From CAZNSX01 sp964575845 (GTDB taxonomy: Bacteria > UBA8248 > CAZNSX01): 64,000 nt of DNA. This document shows, one piece after another, positions 18,125 to 25,739 of the stretch; within the stretch, counting starts at the first letter, position 1, and every line of letters starts with the position of its first letter. The notes beneath the pieces were generated by a model. The model ran no database searches, had not been told where the DNA came from, and saw nothing but the letters and a program-made list of their open reading frames with translations. The position numbers and the translations under genes are program-made. The stretch covers positions 124,001 to 188,000 of the forward strand of contig CAZNSX010000003.1 in the NCBI GenBank assembly GCA_964575845.1, read 5' to 3'.

Positions 18125-18983
18125 CCAGGCACAGACCCTGAGAGAAGGGCCTCCCCAGAGGCAGAACGCCCCGCCCCCGGTACGGGTTCTCTCCTTCACA
18201 AGCGGTAAGGGAGGCGTTGGCAAGACCAATGTGGTGGTGAACCTGGGATACGCTCTGGCCAAAATGGGAAAGCGGGTGATGCTCCTGGATGCAGACCTGG
18301 GCCTGGCGAACATTGACGTTGTCCTTGGGCTTGCCCCCCGCTACAACCTCCAGCACGTTCTCTCAGGGGAGCGGAGCCTAAGGGAAATCCTCGTCGATGG
18401 CCCGGCAGGAATGCGCATCCTTCCTGCGGCATCGGGCGTCCAGGAATTGGTGGACTTGAGCGATGCACAGAGGCTCCTCCTCCTCTCAGAGTTTGACGTC
18501 CTGGGGGAAAAATTGGATGTCCTTCTCATAGACACGGGCGCGGGCATCTCCCGGAACGTCACCTACTTTAATATCGCCGCCCAGGACATAGTCGTGGTCA
18601 CCACTCCTGAGCCCACAGCTATCACCGATGCCTATGCACTGATAAAGGTCCTTTCCCAAAAGTACCGAGTCCCTTCCTTTAAGGTTCTGGTAAACACCGT
18701 GGATGGTGAGCGGGAGGGAAAGCAGGTCTTCAGAAAACTCTCGGCCGCCTGCGACCGTTTCCTGGGCGTTTCGCTCGACTACCTGGGCTACATCCTAATT
18801 GACGAGAACGTTTCCCAGGCCGTGCGGCAGCAGCGGGCCCTTCAGGAGATCATGCCCCGCTCCCCGGCGAGCCGATGCATGAGGGAGCTGGCCCAACGCC
18901 TGCTTCAGATGCCTACGAGTAGCTTTCTCTCGGGAGGTGTACAGTTCTTCTGGCGGTACCTCCTCGAGGGAGAGCGCCGCTGA
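18117..18983 (+). CDS. flhG: Flagellar number-control ATPase FlhG (MinD family)
   Basis: This 288-residue MinD-like ATPase has a deviant Walker A (TSGKGGVGKTNVVVNLGYAL), DADLGLANIDVVLGL, DTGAGIS and the switch region. The N-terminus before the P-loop (residues 1-22, Gln/Pro rich) is where an FlhF-activating DQAxxLR helix sits in FlhG; here it reads DQAQTLREG. The GTG at 18117 has GAGGAGGAAAG in front and overlaps flhF by 8 bases. FlhF and FlhG together suggest a polar or numerically controlled flagellum. Confidence 0.96.
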   Translation: MPDQAQTLREGPPQRQNAPPPVRVLSFTSGKGGVGKTNVVVNLGYALAKMGKRVMLLDADLGLANIDVVLGLAPRYNLQHVLSGERSLREILVDGPAGMRILPAASGVQELVDLSDAQRLLLLSEFDVLGEKLDVLLIDTGAGISRNVTYFNIAAQDIVVVTTPEPTAITDAYALIKVLSQKYRVPSFKVLVNTVDGEREGKQVFRKLSAACDRFLGVSLDYLGYILIDENVSQAVRQQRALQEIMPRSPASRCMRELAQRLLQMPTSSFLSGGVQFFWRYLLEGERR

Positions 18984-18991
18984 GGTAGGAG

Positions 18992-19186
18992 ATGGGCAGG
19001 TTGGTGCTGAGGCTCGCGCTCGCCTTCGGCCTCGTGGCATTCGCGGTGAGCCTCTTTTCAGCTCTTTCGGCCGGGGTGAGCGCCCCGGCTGCGCTACCGC
19101 GAGCAGCCCTGGGAGCCATTATTGCCGGAGGGGCCGGAGCGCTCGTGAGTTTCATCTTTGCCGCCTTCTTTACTGGAAGCTCGTAG
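18992..19186 (+). CDS. Small two-helix membrane protein between flhG and fliA
   Basis: This 64-residue, Ala/Leu/Gly-rich protein has two predicted membrane helices (about 5-27 and 38-61) joined by a short loop. It is preceded by GAGGTAGGAG and lies 8 bases after flhG and 11 before fliA, so it is almost certainly translated within the operon. I do not recognise a family. Similar small membrane proteins occur at this place in related clusters, but no function can be assigned. Confidence 0.7.
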   Translation: MGRLVLRLALAFGLVAFAVSLFSALSAGVSAPAALPRAALGAIIAGGAGALVSFIFAAFFTGSS

Positions 19187-19197
19187 GGGTCCTCCCT

Positions 19198-19938
19198 ATG
19201 GCGGCCAAGGAAAAAGAAAAGTTCGACGCTTCTGACAAAGACGGCATAGTCCTCAAGTACACCCCCCTCATCAAGTTTATCGCCCACCGCATCGCCATGC
19301 GTCTGCCTCCCCATATCGAGGTCGAGGAGCTGATAAATTCCGGTGTGCTCGGCCTCATGGACGCAATCGAGAAGTTTGACCCCACAAGGGATGTCCAGTT
19401 CAAGACCTATGCGGAGTTCAGGATACGGGGTGCCATTTTGGATGAGCTCCGGGCCATGGACTGGGTGCCGCGCTCGGTGCGTCAGAGGAGCAACCTTCTG
19501 GAAGATACCTATGCCCGCCTGGAGCAGGAGTTGGGAAGGGCGGCCACTGAGGAGGAGATGGCCCGTGAGCTGGGAATGGCCCTGGAAGAGTTTCAGGCCG
19601 TGTTAGCCCGGGCGGGAGGGATATCCCTTGTGAGCTTCGAGGATATCCGGGTGGGAGAGGAGGAAGAAGGGAGAAGCCTTCTCGATACCCTGGCAGGACT
19701 GGATGAAGATGACCCCCAGTACCGGATAACCTTTGAGGAGCTCAAGCGCCTGCTGGGCCAGGCCATAGATGCCCTTCCCGACCGAGAACGCCTTGTAATC
19801 TCTCTTTACTACTTTGATGAGCTCACCATGAAGGAGATCGGCAAGACCCTGGATATCACAGAATCGCGGGTCTCGCAGATCCACACTCAAGCCGTGCTGC
19901 GCCTCAGGGGTAAGCTCCGGCATATGGCCGAGCGCTGA
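19198..19938 (+). CDS. fliA: Flagellar sigma factor FliA (sigma-28)
   Basis: This 246-residue sigma-70-family protein has region 2 (LINSGVLGLMDAIEKFDP, then FKTYAEFRIRGAILDELRAM), region 3 (ELGRAATEEEMARELGM) and region 4 (LPDRERLVISLYYFDELTMK, then ITESRVSQIHTQAV). The DWVPRSVR stretch is FliA specific. The ATG at 19198 follows the small membrane gene; an upstream extension of the frame has no FliA similarity. It should transcribe the two TAAAG-N-CCGATAA type promoters found in the window. No anti-sigma FlgM gene is visible. Confidence 0.97.
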   Translation: MAAKEKEKFDASDKDGIVLKYTPLIKFIAHRIAMRLPPHIEVEELINSGVLGLMDAIEKFDPTRDVQFKTYAEFRIRGAILDELRAMDWVPRSVRQRSNLLEDTYARLEQELGRAATEEEMARELGMALEEFQAVLARAGGISLVSFEDIRVGEEEEGRSLLDTLAGLDEDDPQYRITFEELKRLLGQAIDALPDRERLVISLYYFDELTMKEIGKTLDITESRVSQIHTQAVLRLRGKLRHMAER

Positions 19939-19974
19939 TCCCTCAAGTCGTCCTCATACTCCCTAACGGGCAGA

Positions 19975-20001
19975 TAAAGTCTCCCCCCTCTTGACCGATA
20001 A
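19975..20001 (+). promoter_or_regulatory. Sigma-28 promoter of the 95-aa gene
   Basis: TAAAGTCT (19975-19982), an 11-base spacer, then ACCGATAA (19994-20001), against the FliA consensus TAAAGTTT-N11-GCCGATAA. Fourteen of sixteen fixed bases match with exact spacing. It lies directly after fliA and about 55 bases before the next start codon. Confidence 0.85.
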
Positions 20002-20055
20002 GTTCTTTGGGAGCTTCTTGCCGTCCCTAACGACTTTGAGGGGGAGGGAGGAGCT

Positions 20056-20343
20056 ATGGAACCTCTTCAGCTTCCTCTGGGAATTCCTCAGATTGACTTG
20101 GCCGAGCGATACCAGCAGGTGCAGCAGACAAATCCCGACCAGCAGCAGCAGGCTCTCTCCGAGGAGATGAAGCGCCTGGAAGAGAAGCGCAGGGAAGTCG
20201 TCCAGGAAGCCCATCTCATAGAAGAGCCGCACTCGGGACCCGAGAGTCGGGAGGAGAAAGGGAAGGGCAAGGGGAAAAAAGGCCAAAAAGGCGAACAATC
20301 TCCGGAAGACGAAGATGATATCTCAGTTGATATCCATGTCTGA
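20056..20343 (+). CDS. Small charged protein under a sigma-28 promoter
   Basis: This 95-residue cytosolic protein has an N-terminal MEPLQLPLGIPQIDLAERYQ block, a Gln/Glu/Lys helical middle, a Lys/Gly/Glu-rich low-complexity stretch and a terminal ISVDIHV. Small proteins with the same layout and a hydrophobic (H)IDV-like tail follow fliA in many deltaproteobacterial flagellar clusters, with no known function. The ribosome site GGAGGGAGGAG is strong. The near-consensus FliA promoter upstream marks it as a late flagellar gene. It does not look like FlgM, which would bind FliA through a different C-terminal helix pattern. Confidence 0.72.
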   Translation: MEPLQLPLGIPQIDLAERYQQVQQTNPDQQQQALSEEMKRLEEKRREVVQEAHLIEEPHSGPESREEKGKGKGKKGQKGEQSPEDEDDISVDIHV

Positions 20344-21058
20344 GGAGAAGATGCTGCTCTTTCAGCCCATTTAATCCCCTCACGGTCTTCCTTGAGCTCT
20401 TGGCCGAGCGACTCTTGGCCCTCCTTCCAAAGGGCAAGAGCCCTCGGGGCAGGAGGAGCTGAGGCTCCAGGGGCAAAAGGGGAGAGTCCGGGGAAGGCTC
20501 TCCTTGAAGGGCCTTTAAAGGGCGAGCCTCTCTCCAATCTTTAGGAAGCCTCGTAAGGTTCCGCCAAAGGGCCTAAAGTAGCGCTGAGAGGGGTAAAAGT
20601 AGATATATATAAAAAGCTTAAAAGTAAAGAGCTTAACAAAAAAACATAAAGTATAACTTTAATTTTAATCCCGGACTCCTGCTCAGCTCCACTAGAGCTT
20701 CTCCTCCCTCAGCCGAGGGATTTCATACCTTTAAGACTGGTTCCTCCCTAAAGGGGACCCCCCCCTACGTTTAGCTGCTTTTCCTCTTTCAAGGAGAGCA
20801 CTCCCTTTGCCCGCAAGGCATCCCCCCTCCTTGAGGAAGGGATTGGGGAGAATTTGGCCTCTCATGGGTTCCTGGGCCTCCTGGCTTAGCCTATGAAAAC
20901 GCGGCCTTCCAGGGCCTCGGCCCAAGGGAAAAGTATGCTTTCAGTCCGGGAAAAAAATTCCTCTGCCTCCCGCCAAGAGCTTTGTGGCAAAGATCGCTCT
21001 CATCTCTAGTTCCTTATAAATCAAAACACTACGGAAATATAGGCCCTATCGAACCCTT
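20344..21058. other. Long intergenic region with an AT-rich island
   Basis: No convincing gene on either strand; the open frames here are antisense or low quality. Bases 20590-20670 are strikingly AT-rich against a GC-rich background. They include a direct repeat AGCTTAA (20615 and 20630, 15-base period) and the inverted repeat TAAAGT-ATA-ACTTTA. This may be an enhancer or bending site for the sigma-54 promoter at 21059. The remainder is pyrimidine-rich with short imperfect hairpins such as GGAGAG/CTCTCC near 20480-20502. Confidence 0.6.
20647..20661. repeat. Inverted repeat TAAAGT-ATA-ACTTTA
   Basis: A perfect 6+6 bp inverted repeat with a 3-base centre inside the AT island, about 400 bases upstream of the flgF promoter. 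It could be a protein-binding site; nothing in the window names the regulator. Confidence 0.5.
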
Positions 21059-21074
21059 TGGTATATCAATTGCT
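21059..21074 (+). promoter_or_regulatory. Sigma-54 promoter for flgF-flgG-flgA-flgH-flgI
   Basis: TGGTATATCAATTGCT keeps the invariant GG (21060-21061) and GC (21072-21073) 10 bases apart and a perfect TTGCT, with two mismatches in the -24 box. Predicted start is near 21085, 20 bases before the flgF ATG. Confidence 0.75.
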
Positions 21075-21104
21075 TCTAACTGTGGACATGAAGGAGAATG
21101 GCCT

Positions 21105-21854
21105 ATGCAAAGCGGTATCATAAGCGTTTACGCGGCAGCGGCCGCCCAGCAAGAGTTGCTGGAGCTTGTGGCCAATAACCTGGCCAATCTCAGCACCCCG
21201 GCCTTCAAGGAAGACCGCCCGGTTTTCAGTTCCTATTTGCAAGCGAGCCCTCCCGAACGCCCCGCACTTCCCTTGCCCATCCCGGAACTTCGGGCCGTCA
21301 GGACCAACTTTGCCCAAGAAGGGTTCCGTCATACTGGAAACCCCCTGGACCTTGCCCTGGATGGGCCGGGATTCTTCAAGGTGAAGACTCCTCGGGGCGA
21401 GCGGTTCACCCGCAAGGGACAGTTCACCCTGGATACTCGGGGAAGACTCGTCACGGGCGAGGGCTTTCCGGTGCTGAATGAGAGTGGGGGGGAGATAGCC
21501 ATCCCGGCGGCGGACCTTACTCATGGCGCGATTCAGATCGATAAGACGGGCCAGATAAAAGCGGGGGGGATGGTTCTGGACAAAATAGCGATGATGCATA
21601 TCCCCGAGCCCGAAAAAATCCGCAAGGAGGGGAACTCTCTTTTCGCTGCCCAGAGCTTACAGGAGATCCACCTGTGCTCCGACGAGACCACCCTCCGCCA
21701 GGGCTTTCTCGAGCTCTCCAACGTGAGCCCCATCCAGGCCATGACCTCCATGATCGAGCTGGCCAGAGCCTATGAGGTTTATCAGAAGGTCATCCAGACC
21801 TTTGATGAAGCCACGCAGAAGGCAATAAACGAGGTCGGACGCGCGACCCGATAG
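21105..21854 (+). CDS. flgF: Proximal rod protein FlgF
   Basis: This 249-residue rod protein has the N-terminal SGIISVYAAAAAQQELLELV then NNLANLSTPAFKEDRPVF, a central DLALDGPGFFKVKTPRGERF, and the C-terminal ELSNVSPIQAMTSMIELARA with a terminal YEVYQKVIQTFDEATQKAIN. The ATG at 21105 has AAGGAG 8 bases upstream; the frame is open further upstream but that part crosses the promoter. It is the first gene of the distal rod/ring unit. Confidence 0.93.
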   Translation: MQSGIISVYAAAAAQQELLELVANNLANLSTPAFKEDRPVFSSYLQASPPERPALPLPIPELRAVRTNFAQEGFRHTGNPLDLALDGPGFFKVKTPRGERFTRKGQFTLDTRGRLVTGEGFPVLNESGGEIAIPAADLTHGAIQIDKTGQIKAGGMVLDKIAMMHIPEPEKIRKEGNSLFAAQSLQEIHLCSDETTLRQGFLELSNVSPIQAMTSMIELARAYEVYQKVIQTFDEATQKAINEVGRATR

Positions 21855-21872
21855 GGAGAAAGGAGGCAGGGA

Positions 21873-22661
21873 GTGATCCGGGCACTTTTCACGGCTTCCA
21901 CGGGCATGCAGGCCCAACAGCTGACCATCGATGTCATTTCCAACAACCTGGCGAACGTCTCAACGGTGGGCTTCAGGAAGAGCCGGGCCGACTTCCAGGA
22001 CCTTCTCTACGAGACCGTCATCCCGGCGGGCACCGCCTCGGCCCAGGGAAACGAGATCCCCACGGGCCTTCAGCTGGGACATGGTGTGAGGCCCGTCGCC
22101 ACCCAGAAGATCTTTCGCGAGGGGGACTTCCGGAGGACCGATAACGAGCTGGACCTCGCCATTGAGGGAGATGGCTTTTTCGCTGTGACGCAGCCCAATG
22201 GCGAGCTCGCCTATACACGGTCGGGAGCCCTTAAGCTCAACAGCCAGGGACAGATGGTGACCTCGGAGGGTTTTCTCCTCTCGCCTAACATCACTGTCCC
22301 CTCAACGGCAATTAACGTAACCATCGGCTCTGACGGCACCGTCACCGTCATCAGTGCCGGGGCCGCAGCCCCCTCGCAGATAGGTGCCATAACCCTCGCC
22401 CGCTTCCCCAACCCGGCTGGCTTGAGTAGTCTGGGCAGAAACCTCTTCATGCCCACTCAAGCCTCTGGCGCCGCCACAACGGGCACCCCCGGGGAGGGGG
22501 GATTCGGGACGATAGCCCAGGGTTTCCTCGAGAACTCCAACGTCAGCGTGATCGAGGAGATGGTGGGACTCATTGAGGCCCAGAGAGCATATGAGATTAA
22601 CTCTAGAGCCATTCAAACGAGCGATGAGCTTCTCCAGACGGCGGCGAACCTGAAGCGGTAG
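21873..22661 (+). CDS. flgG: Distal rod protein FlgG
   Basis: This 262-residue protein starts at GTG: MIRALFTASTGMQAQQLTID, SNNLANVSTVGFRKSRADFQ, then DLAIEGDGFFAVTQPNGELA. The C-terminus is SNVSVIEEMVGLIEAQRAYE with INSRAIQTSDELLQTAANLK. It forms the drive shaft through the P and L rings. GAAAGGAGG precedes the start, 18 bases after flgF. Confidence 0.97.
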   Translation: MIRALFTASTGMQAQQLTIDVISNNLANVSTVGFRKSRADFQDLLYETVIPAGTASAQGNEIPTGLQLGHGVRPVATQKIFREGDFRRTDNELDLAIEGDGFFAVTQPNGELAYTRSGALKLNSQGQMVTSEGFLLSPNITVPSTAINVTIGSDGTVTVISAGAAAPSQIGAITLARFPNPAGLSSLGRNLFMPTQASGAATTGTPGEGGFGTIAQGFLENSNVSVIEEMVGLIEAQRAYEINSRAIQTSDELLQTAANLKR

Positions 22662-22672
22662 GAGCAAGGCGG

Positions 22673-23644
22673 ATGAGCGGAAACAGAACCTTCGCCGCGG
22701 CTTTGACCTTGAGCCTGGCGCTTCTTCTGGTCCTCACCTCAACGGTTTCAGGGGAGGTGCGGGTGAGGGTCAGGGAGAGGAGCGAGGTAATCGAAGATGT
22801 CGTGACCCTGGGTCAGATTGCTGACCTCTGGGGAAGAGACCCTCTGCTTGTTAAGAGGCTCCGCGAGCTGGAGCTCGTGGTGGCGCCGCCGCCCGGCGCC
22901 TCGAGCCTGATCCCGGGGGAGCTCATCTCCTCTCGTCTTGAGGATGAGGCACCGGGAAAGGTGAAGCTCGTCTCGCCCGGCCAGGTGAGGATACACCGGA
23001 GCTTCCGGAGGCTTGAGGATAAAGCGGTTCGTCGGCTGGTGGAGGGCTTTATCGAGGAGCACCTCAGGGCGCAGGGCCATCGCTTCGAGGTAAAGGGCCT
23101 CGCCTTTGTCAATAATCTTCTCCTCCCCCCTGGCGAGCTCACTCCCGAGGTGCGTCCCGCTCCGGGAGCGACCTTTGTTGGAAAGACACCCCTCGCCCTT
23201 ATCTTCAAGCAGGGGGATAAGGAGGTGCGCCGCCTCTGGGTCACGGCGGATATTGCCCTGTTTGCTCCTGTGGTTATTGTAGCCGAGCCCCTGAGGCCGA
23301 ATCAGGAGATAATGGAAGGAGCCATCGAGCTTCAGGAGCGGAACTTGGCGGAGCTTCCCAGGGGTGCTTTCACGAGCCCGGAGCAGGCCCTGGGCGCAAG
23401 GGCGAGGCGCCTTTTGGGCCCTGGGGAGGTTCTCACTGAGGCCAAGGTGGAACGCCCGCCCATCGTGAGGCCGGGTGATATGGTGAAAATCGTGCTCAGG
23501 GCACGGGGCCTTTTCGTCACCACCCTGGGAAGGGCCCTTCAGAAGGGCAGGAAAGGGGAGCTCATCGAGATTCAAAACGTCCGCTCCCTCAAGAGACTCT
23601 TCGGCCGGGTAGTGGACCGCGAGACGATAGAGGTGCTCTTCTGA
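22673..23644 (+). CDS. flgA: P-ring assembly chaperone FlgA
   Basis: This 323-residue secreted protein has a signal peptide at about residues 1-26, then an extended N-terminal domain. The C-terminal SAF/FlgA tandem starts near residue 200 (VVIVAEPLRPNQEIMEGAIE, LGARARRLLGPGEVLTEAKV) and ends with LQKGRKGELIEIQNVRSLKR. FlgA chaperones FlgI in the periplasm. It is longer than the 219-residue E. coli protein but similar to deltaproteobacterial forms. It lies between flgG and flgH, 11 and 7 bases away. Confidence 0.93.
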   Translation: MSGNRTFAAALTLSLALLLVLTSTVSGEVRVRVRERSEVIEDVVTLGQIADLWGRDPLLVKRLRELELVVAPPPGASSLIPGELISSRLEDEAPGKVKLVSPGQVRIHRSFRRLEDKAVRRLVEGFIEEHLRAQGHRFEVKGLAFVNNLLLPPGELTPEVRPAPGATFVGKTPLALIFKQGDKEVRRLWVTADIALFAPVVIVAEPLRPNQEIMEGAIELQERNLAELPRGAFTSPEQALGARARRLLGPGEVLTEAKVERPPIVRPGDMVKIVLRARGLFVTTLGRALQKGRKGELIEIQNVRSLKRLFGRVVDRETIEVLF

Positions 23645-23651
23645 GAGCCCA

Positions 23652-24413
23652 ATGCGCAGGAGCCCCAAAATGTCAAAGACACTAAAGGCTGCATCTCCCT
23701 TCCTGGCCCCCATCCTGGCGGCCCTGCTTTCAGGCTGCGCAGGGCTACTCAATGCGGAGGGACCGGAGAATAAGCCCTCTCTTGTGGGCTCTCACCTCAA
23801 GGCGGCATCTTACACCGAGGCGAGAAGCCCCAAGAATAATCCGCACACAGATGAGGACAGCGCTTCTCTCTGGAGCGATAAGAGCCCCTTTCTTTTTATA
23901 GACAAGAGGGCATCCCGGGTGGGGGACATAATCACCGTGCTCATCTCCGAGAGTTCCAGTGCCAGCAAGAATGCCTCTACAGAGCTCGAACGGGAAAGCA
24001 GCCTCACGGCGGCTCTGACCGCCCTCCTGGGCTATGAAGAGGCCATCAGGGCAAAAAACTCCCGCTTTAATCCCAGTAGCGCCCTGGACGTGAGCACAAA
24101 GAACACTTTTGGAAGCGACGGCACTACCAGCAGAAGCGGCCAGCTCTCGGCCACCATTTCGGCCAAGATCGTGGAGATCCTTCCAAGTGGAAACATGGCC
24201 ATCGAGGGAAGGCGGGAGATCACGGTCAACGAGGAGGAACAGATAATCAAGCTCTCGGGCCTCATCCGTCCCGAAGACATCGGCCCCGAGAACACCATAC
24301 TATCCCGCTACATCGCTGATGCTAAGATCACCTACACAGGAGAGGGAATCCTTGGCGATAAGCAAAGGCCGGGGTGGTTTACAAGAATCTTCGACATCAT
24401 CTGGCCCTTCTAG
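23652..24413 (+). CDS. flgH: L-ring lipoprotein FlgH
   Basis: This 253-residue protein has a signal peptide and lipobox LLSGC with the lipidated Cys at residue 29. The FlgH core includes LFIDKRASRVGDIITVLISE, SSASKNASTELERESSL and ILPSGNMAIEGRREITVNEE, continuing QIIKLSGLIRPEDI. It forms the outer-membrane ring around the rod and is direct evidence of an outer membrane. A second in-frame ATG at 23670 is also possible as start. Confidence 0.96.
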   Translation: MRRSPKMSKTLKAASPFLAPILAALLSGCAGLLNAEGPENKPSLVGSHLKAASYTEARSPKNNPHTDEDSASLWSDKSPFLFIDKRASRVGDIITVLISESSSASKNASTELERESSLTAALTALLGYEEAIRAKNSRFNPSSALDVSTKNTFGSDGTTSRSGQLSATISAKIVEILPSGNMAIEGRREITVNEEEQIIKLSGLIRPEDIGPENTILSRYIADAKITYTGEGILGDKQRPGWFTRIFDIIWPF

Positions 24414-24426
24414 CAAGGAGTGAGAG

Positions 24427-25548
24427 ATGAGAAGTGGCGCTCTTAAGGTCGTTCTTCTCCTGGCAGCCCTTTCTGTAATCCTTCCCCCCCTGCAGGCGTG
24501 GGCCGTCAGGGTTAAGGATATCGCCAGCATTCGCGGCGTCAGGAGCAACCAGCTGCTGGGCTATGGACTCGTAGTTGGGCTCAACAAGACGGGCGATAGC
24601 GACGACACAGAATTTACCGTGCAATCCCTCACGAGCCTCCTTAAGAAATTGGGCGTCAATGTGGACCCGAGGGAAGTGCAGGTGGAAAACGTGGCGGCCG
24701 TGGTCGTGACGGCGACCCTTCCCCCATTTGCCCGGATGGGGAGCAAGATAGATGTTACGGTGTCGAGCCTGGGTGACGCACAGTCCCTCCTGGGGGGTAC
24801 CCTCCTTCTGACCCCTCTCAAGGGGGCTGACGGGGAGGTTTATGCCGTGGCCCAGGGGTCCATTTCCGTGGGCGGCGGCTTCGCCTTCAGCGGAGCCTCG
24901 GGGAGCCGCGTAACCAGAAACCACCCAACTGTGGGCCTAATCGCTGGGGGTGCTACCATCGAGCGGGAGATTTCCTTGGACTTCCACAACAGAAAGCGTC
25001 TGAGGCTAGCCCTCTCGCATCCAGATTTCACGACAGCCAAGCGCCTCAGCGAAGCCATCAATGAGAGCTTCGGCAGGCCCATGGCCACACCCCTTGATGC
25101 AGGCACTGTGGACGTCAGGGTGGCCGAGGGGCTGGCGAAGAGCTTGGTTGAGGTAGTGGCTCAGATAGAGAAGCTTGAGGTTTCGCCCGATGTCCGGGCT
25201 CGCGTCGTCCTGAATGAGCGCACAGGTACCATAGTGGTCGGCGAGAACGTGAGGATTTCCACCGTGGCCATCTCCCACGGAAACCTGAACGTCGTCATCA
25301 GCGAAGATTCCCTTGTCTCGCAGCCCAGAAGTTTCGCCCCTCAAGGCTCCGCCACGGTGACGGTGCCTCAGACCCGCATCAGCGTCCGGCAGGAACAACG
25401 CCAGCTTGCCCTCCTGCCCCATTCCGTGAGCATCGGGGATGTGGTGCGGGGACTCAACGCCATAGGGGTTTCGCCCCGGGACCTCATCGCCATCCTCCAG
25501 GCCATACAGGCGGCGGGGGCCCTTCAGGCTGAGCTTGTTATCATCTGA
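24427..25548 (+). CDS. flgI: P-ring protein FlgI
   Basis: This 373-residue periplasmic protein has a signal peptide (1-25). VRVKDIASIRGVRSNQLLGY then GLVVGLNKTGD is the family's N-terminal hallmark. The middle has KIDVTVSSLGDAQSLLGGTL and the C-terminus VRGLNAIGVSPRDLIAILQA. It builds the peptidoglycan-level ring. It is the last gene of the flgF unit, followed by a short hairpin (GGGGAA/TTCCCC, about 25551-25567) without a T tract. Confidence 0.97.
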   Translation: MRSGALKVVLLLAALSVILPPLQAWAVRVKDIASIRGVRSNQLLGYGLVVGLNKTGDSDDTEFTVQSLTSLLKKLGVNVDPREVQVENVAAVVVTATLPPFARMGSKIDVTVSSLGDAQSLLGGTLLLTPLKGADGEVYAVAQGSISVGGGFAFSGASGSRVTRNHPTVGLIAGGATIEREISLDFHNRKRLRLALSHPDFTTAKRLSEAINESFGRPMATPLDAGTVDVRVAEGLAKSLVEVVAQIEKLEVSPDVRARVVLNERTGTIVVGENVRISTVAISHGNLNVVISEDSLVSQPRSFAPQGSATVTVPQTRISVRQEQRQLALLPHSVSIGDVVRGLNAIGVSPRDLIAILQAIQAAGALQAELVII

Positions 25549-25658
25549 GGGGAAAAACCTTCCCCTTAATGGGAAAAAAGAGCAGCCGAGAGGCTGGCAT
25601 GAGGAAGAATTTACGTAAAGAAAATAAGCAAAAAATACCTGAAGTTATCTTTAAAAAG

Positions 25659-25675
25659 TTAATGTTCAACATTAA
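25659..25675. repeat. Palindrome TTAATGTT-C-AACATTAA
   Basis: A perfect 8+8 bp inverted repeat around one base in an AT-rich stretch, 10 bases upstream of the flgJ sigma-54 promoter. The position, about 44 bases before the predicted transcription start, suits a regulator site, for example one that blocks or tunes sigma-54 polymerase. Confidence 0.55.
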
Positions 25676-25684
25676 GTCAATCTG

Positions 25685-25700
25685 GGGCATGCTAATTGCT
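25685..25700 (+). promoter_or_regulatory. Sigma-54 promoter for flgJ-flgN-flgK-flgL
   Basis: GGGCATGCTAATTGCT has GG (25686-25687) and GC (25698-25699) 10 bases apart and a perfect -12 box, with two mismatches in the -24 box. Predicted start is near 25711, about 29 bases before flgJ. Confidence 0.75.
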
Positions 25701-25739
25701 TCTTGTCCTTGAGGCAAATTAAGTCTCTGAGGAGTCGAT

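Noticed and set aside
20088..20537. Minus-strand frames after the 95-aa gene
   Set aside because: They overlap the better supported + gene and its flank and look like low-complexity reverse translations.
22748..23752. 334-residue minus-strand frame over flgA
   Set aside because: It is an antisense shadow of flgA with no recognisable domains and no ribosome site.
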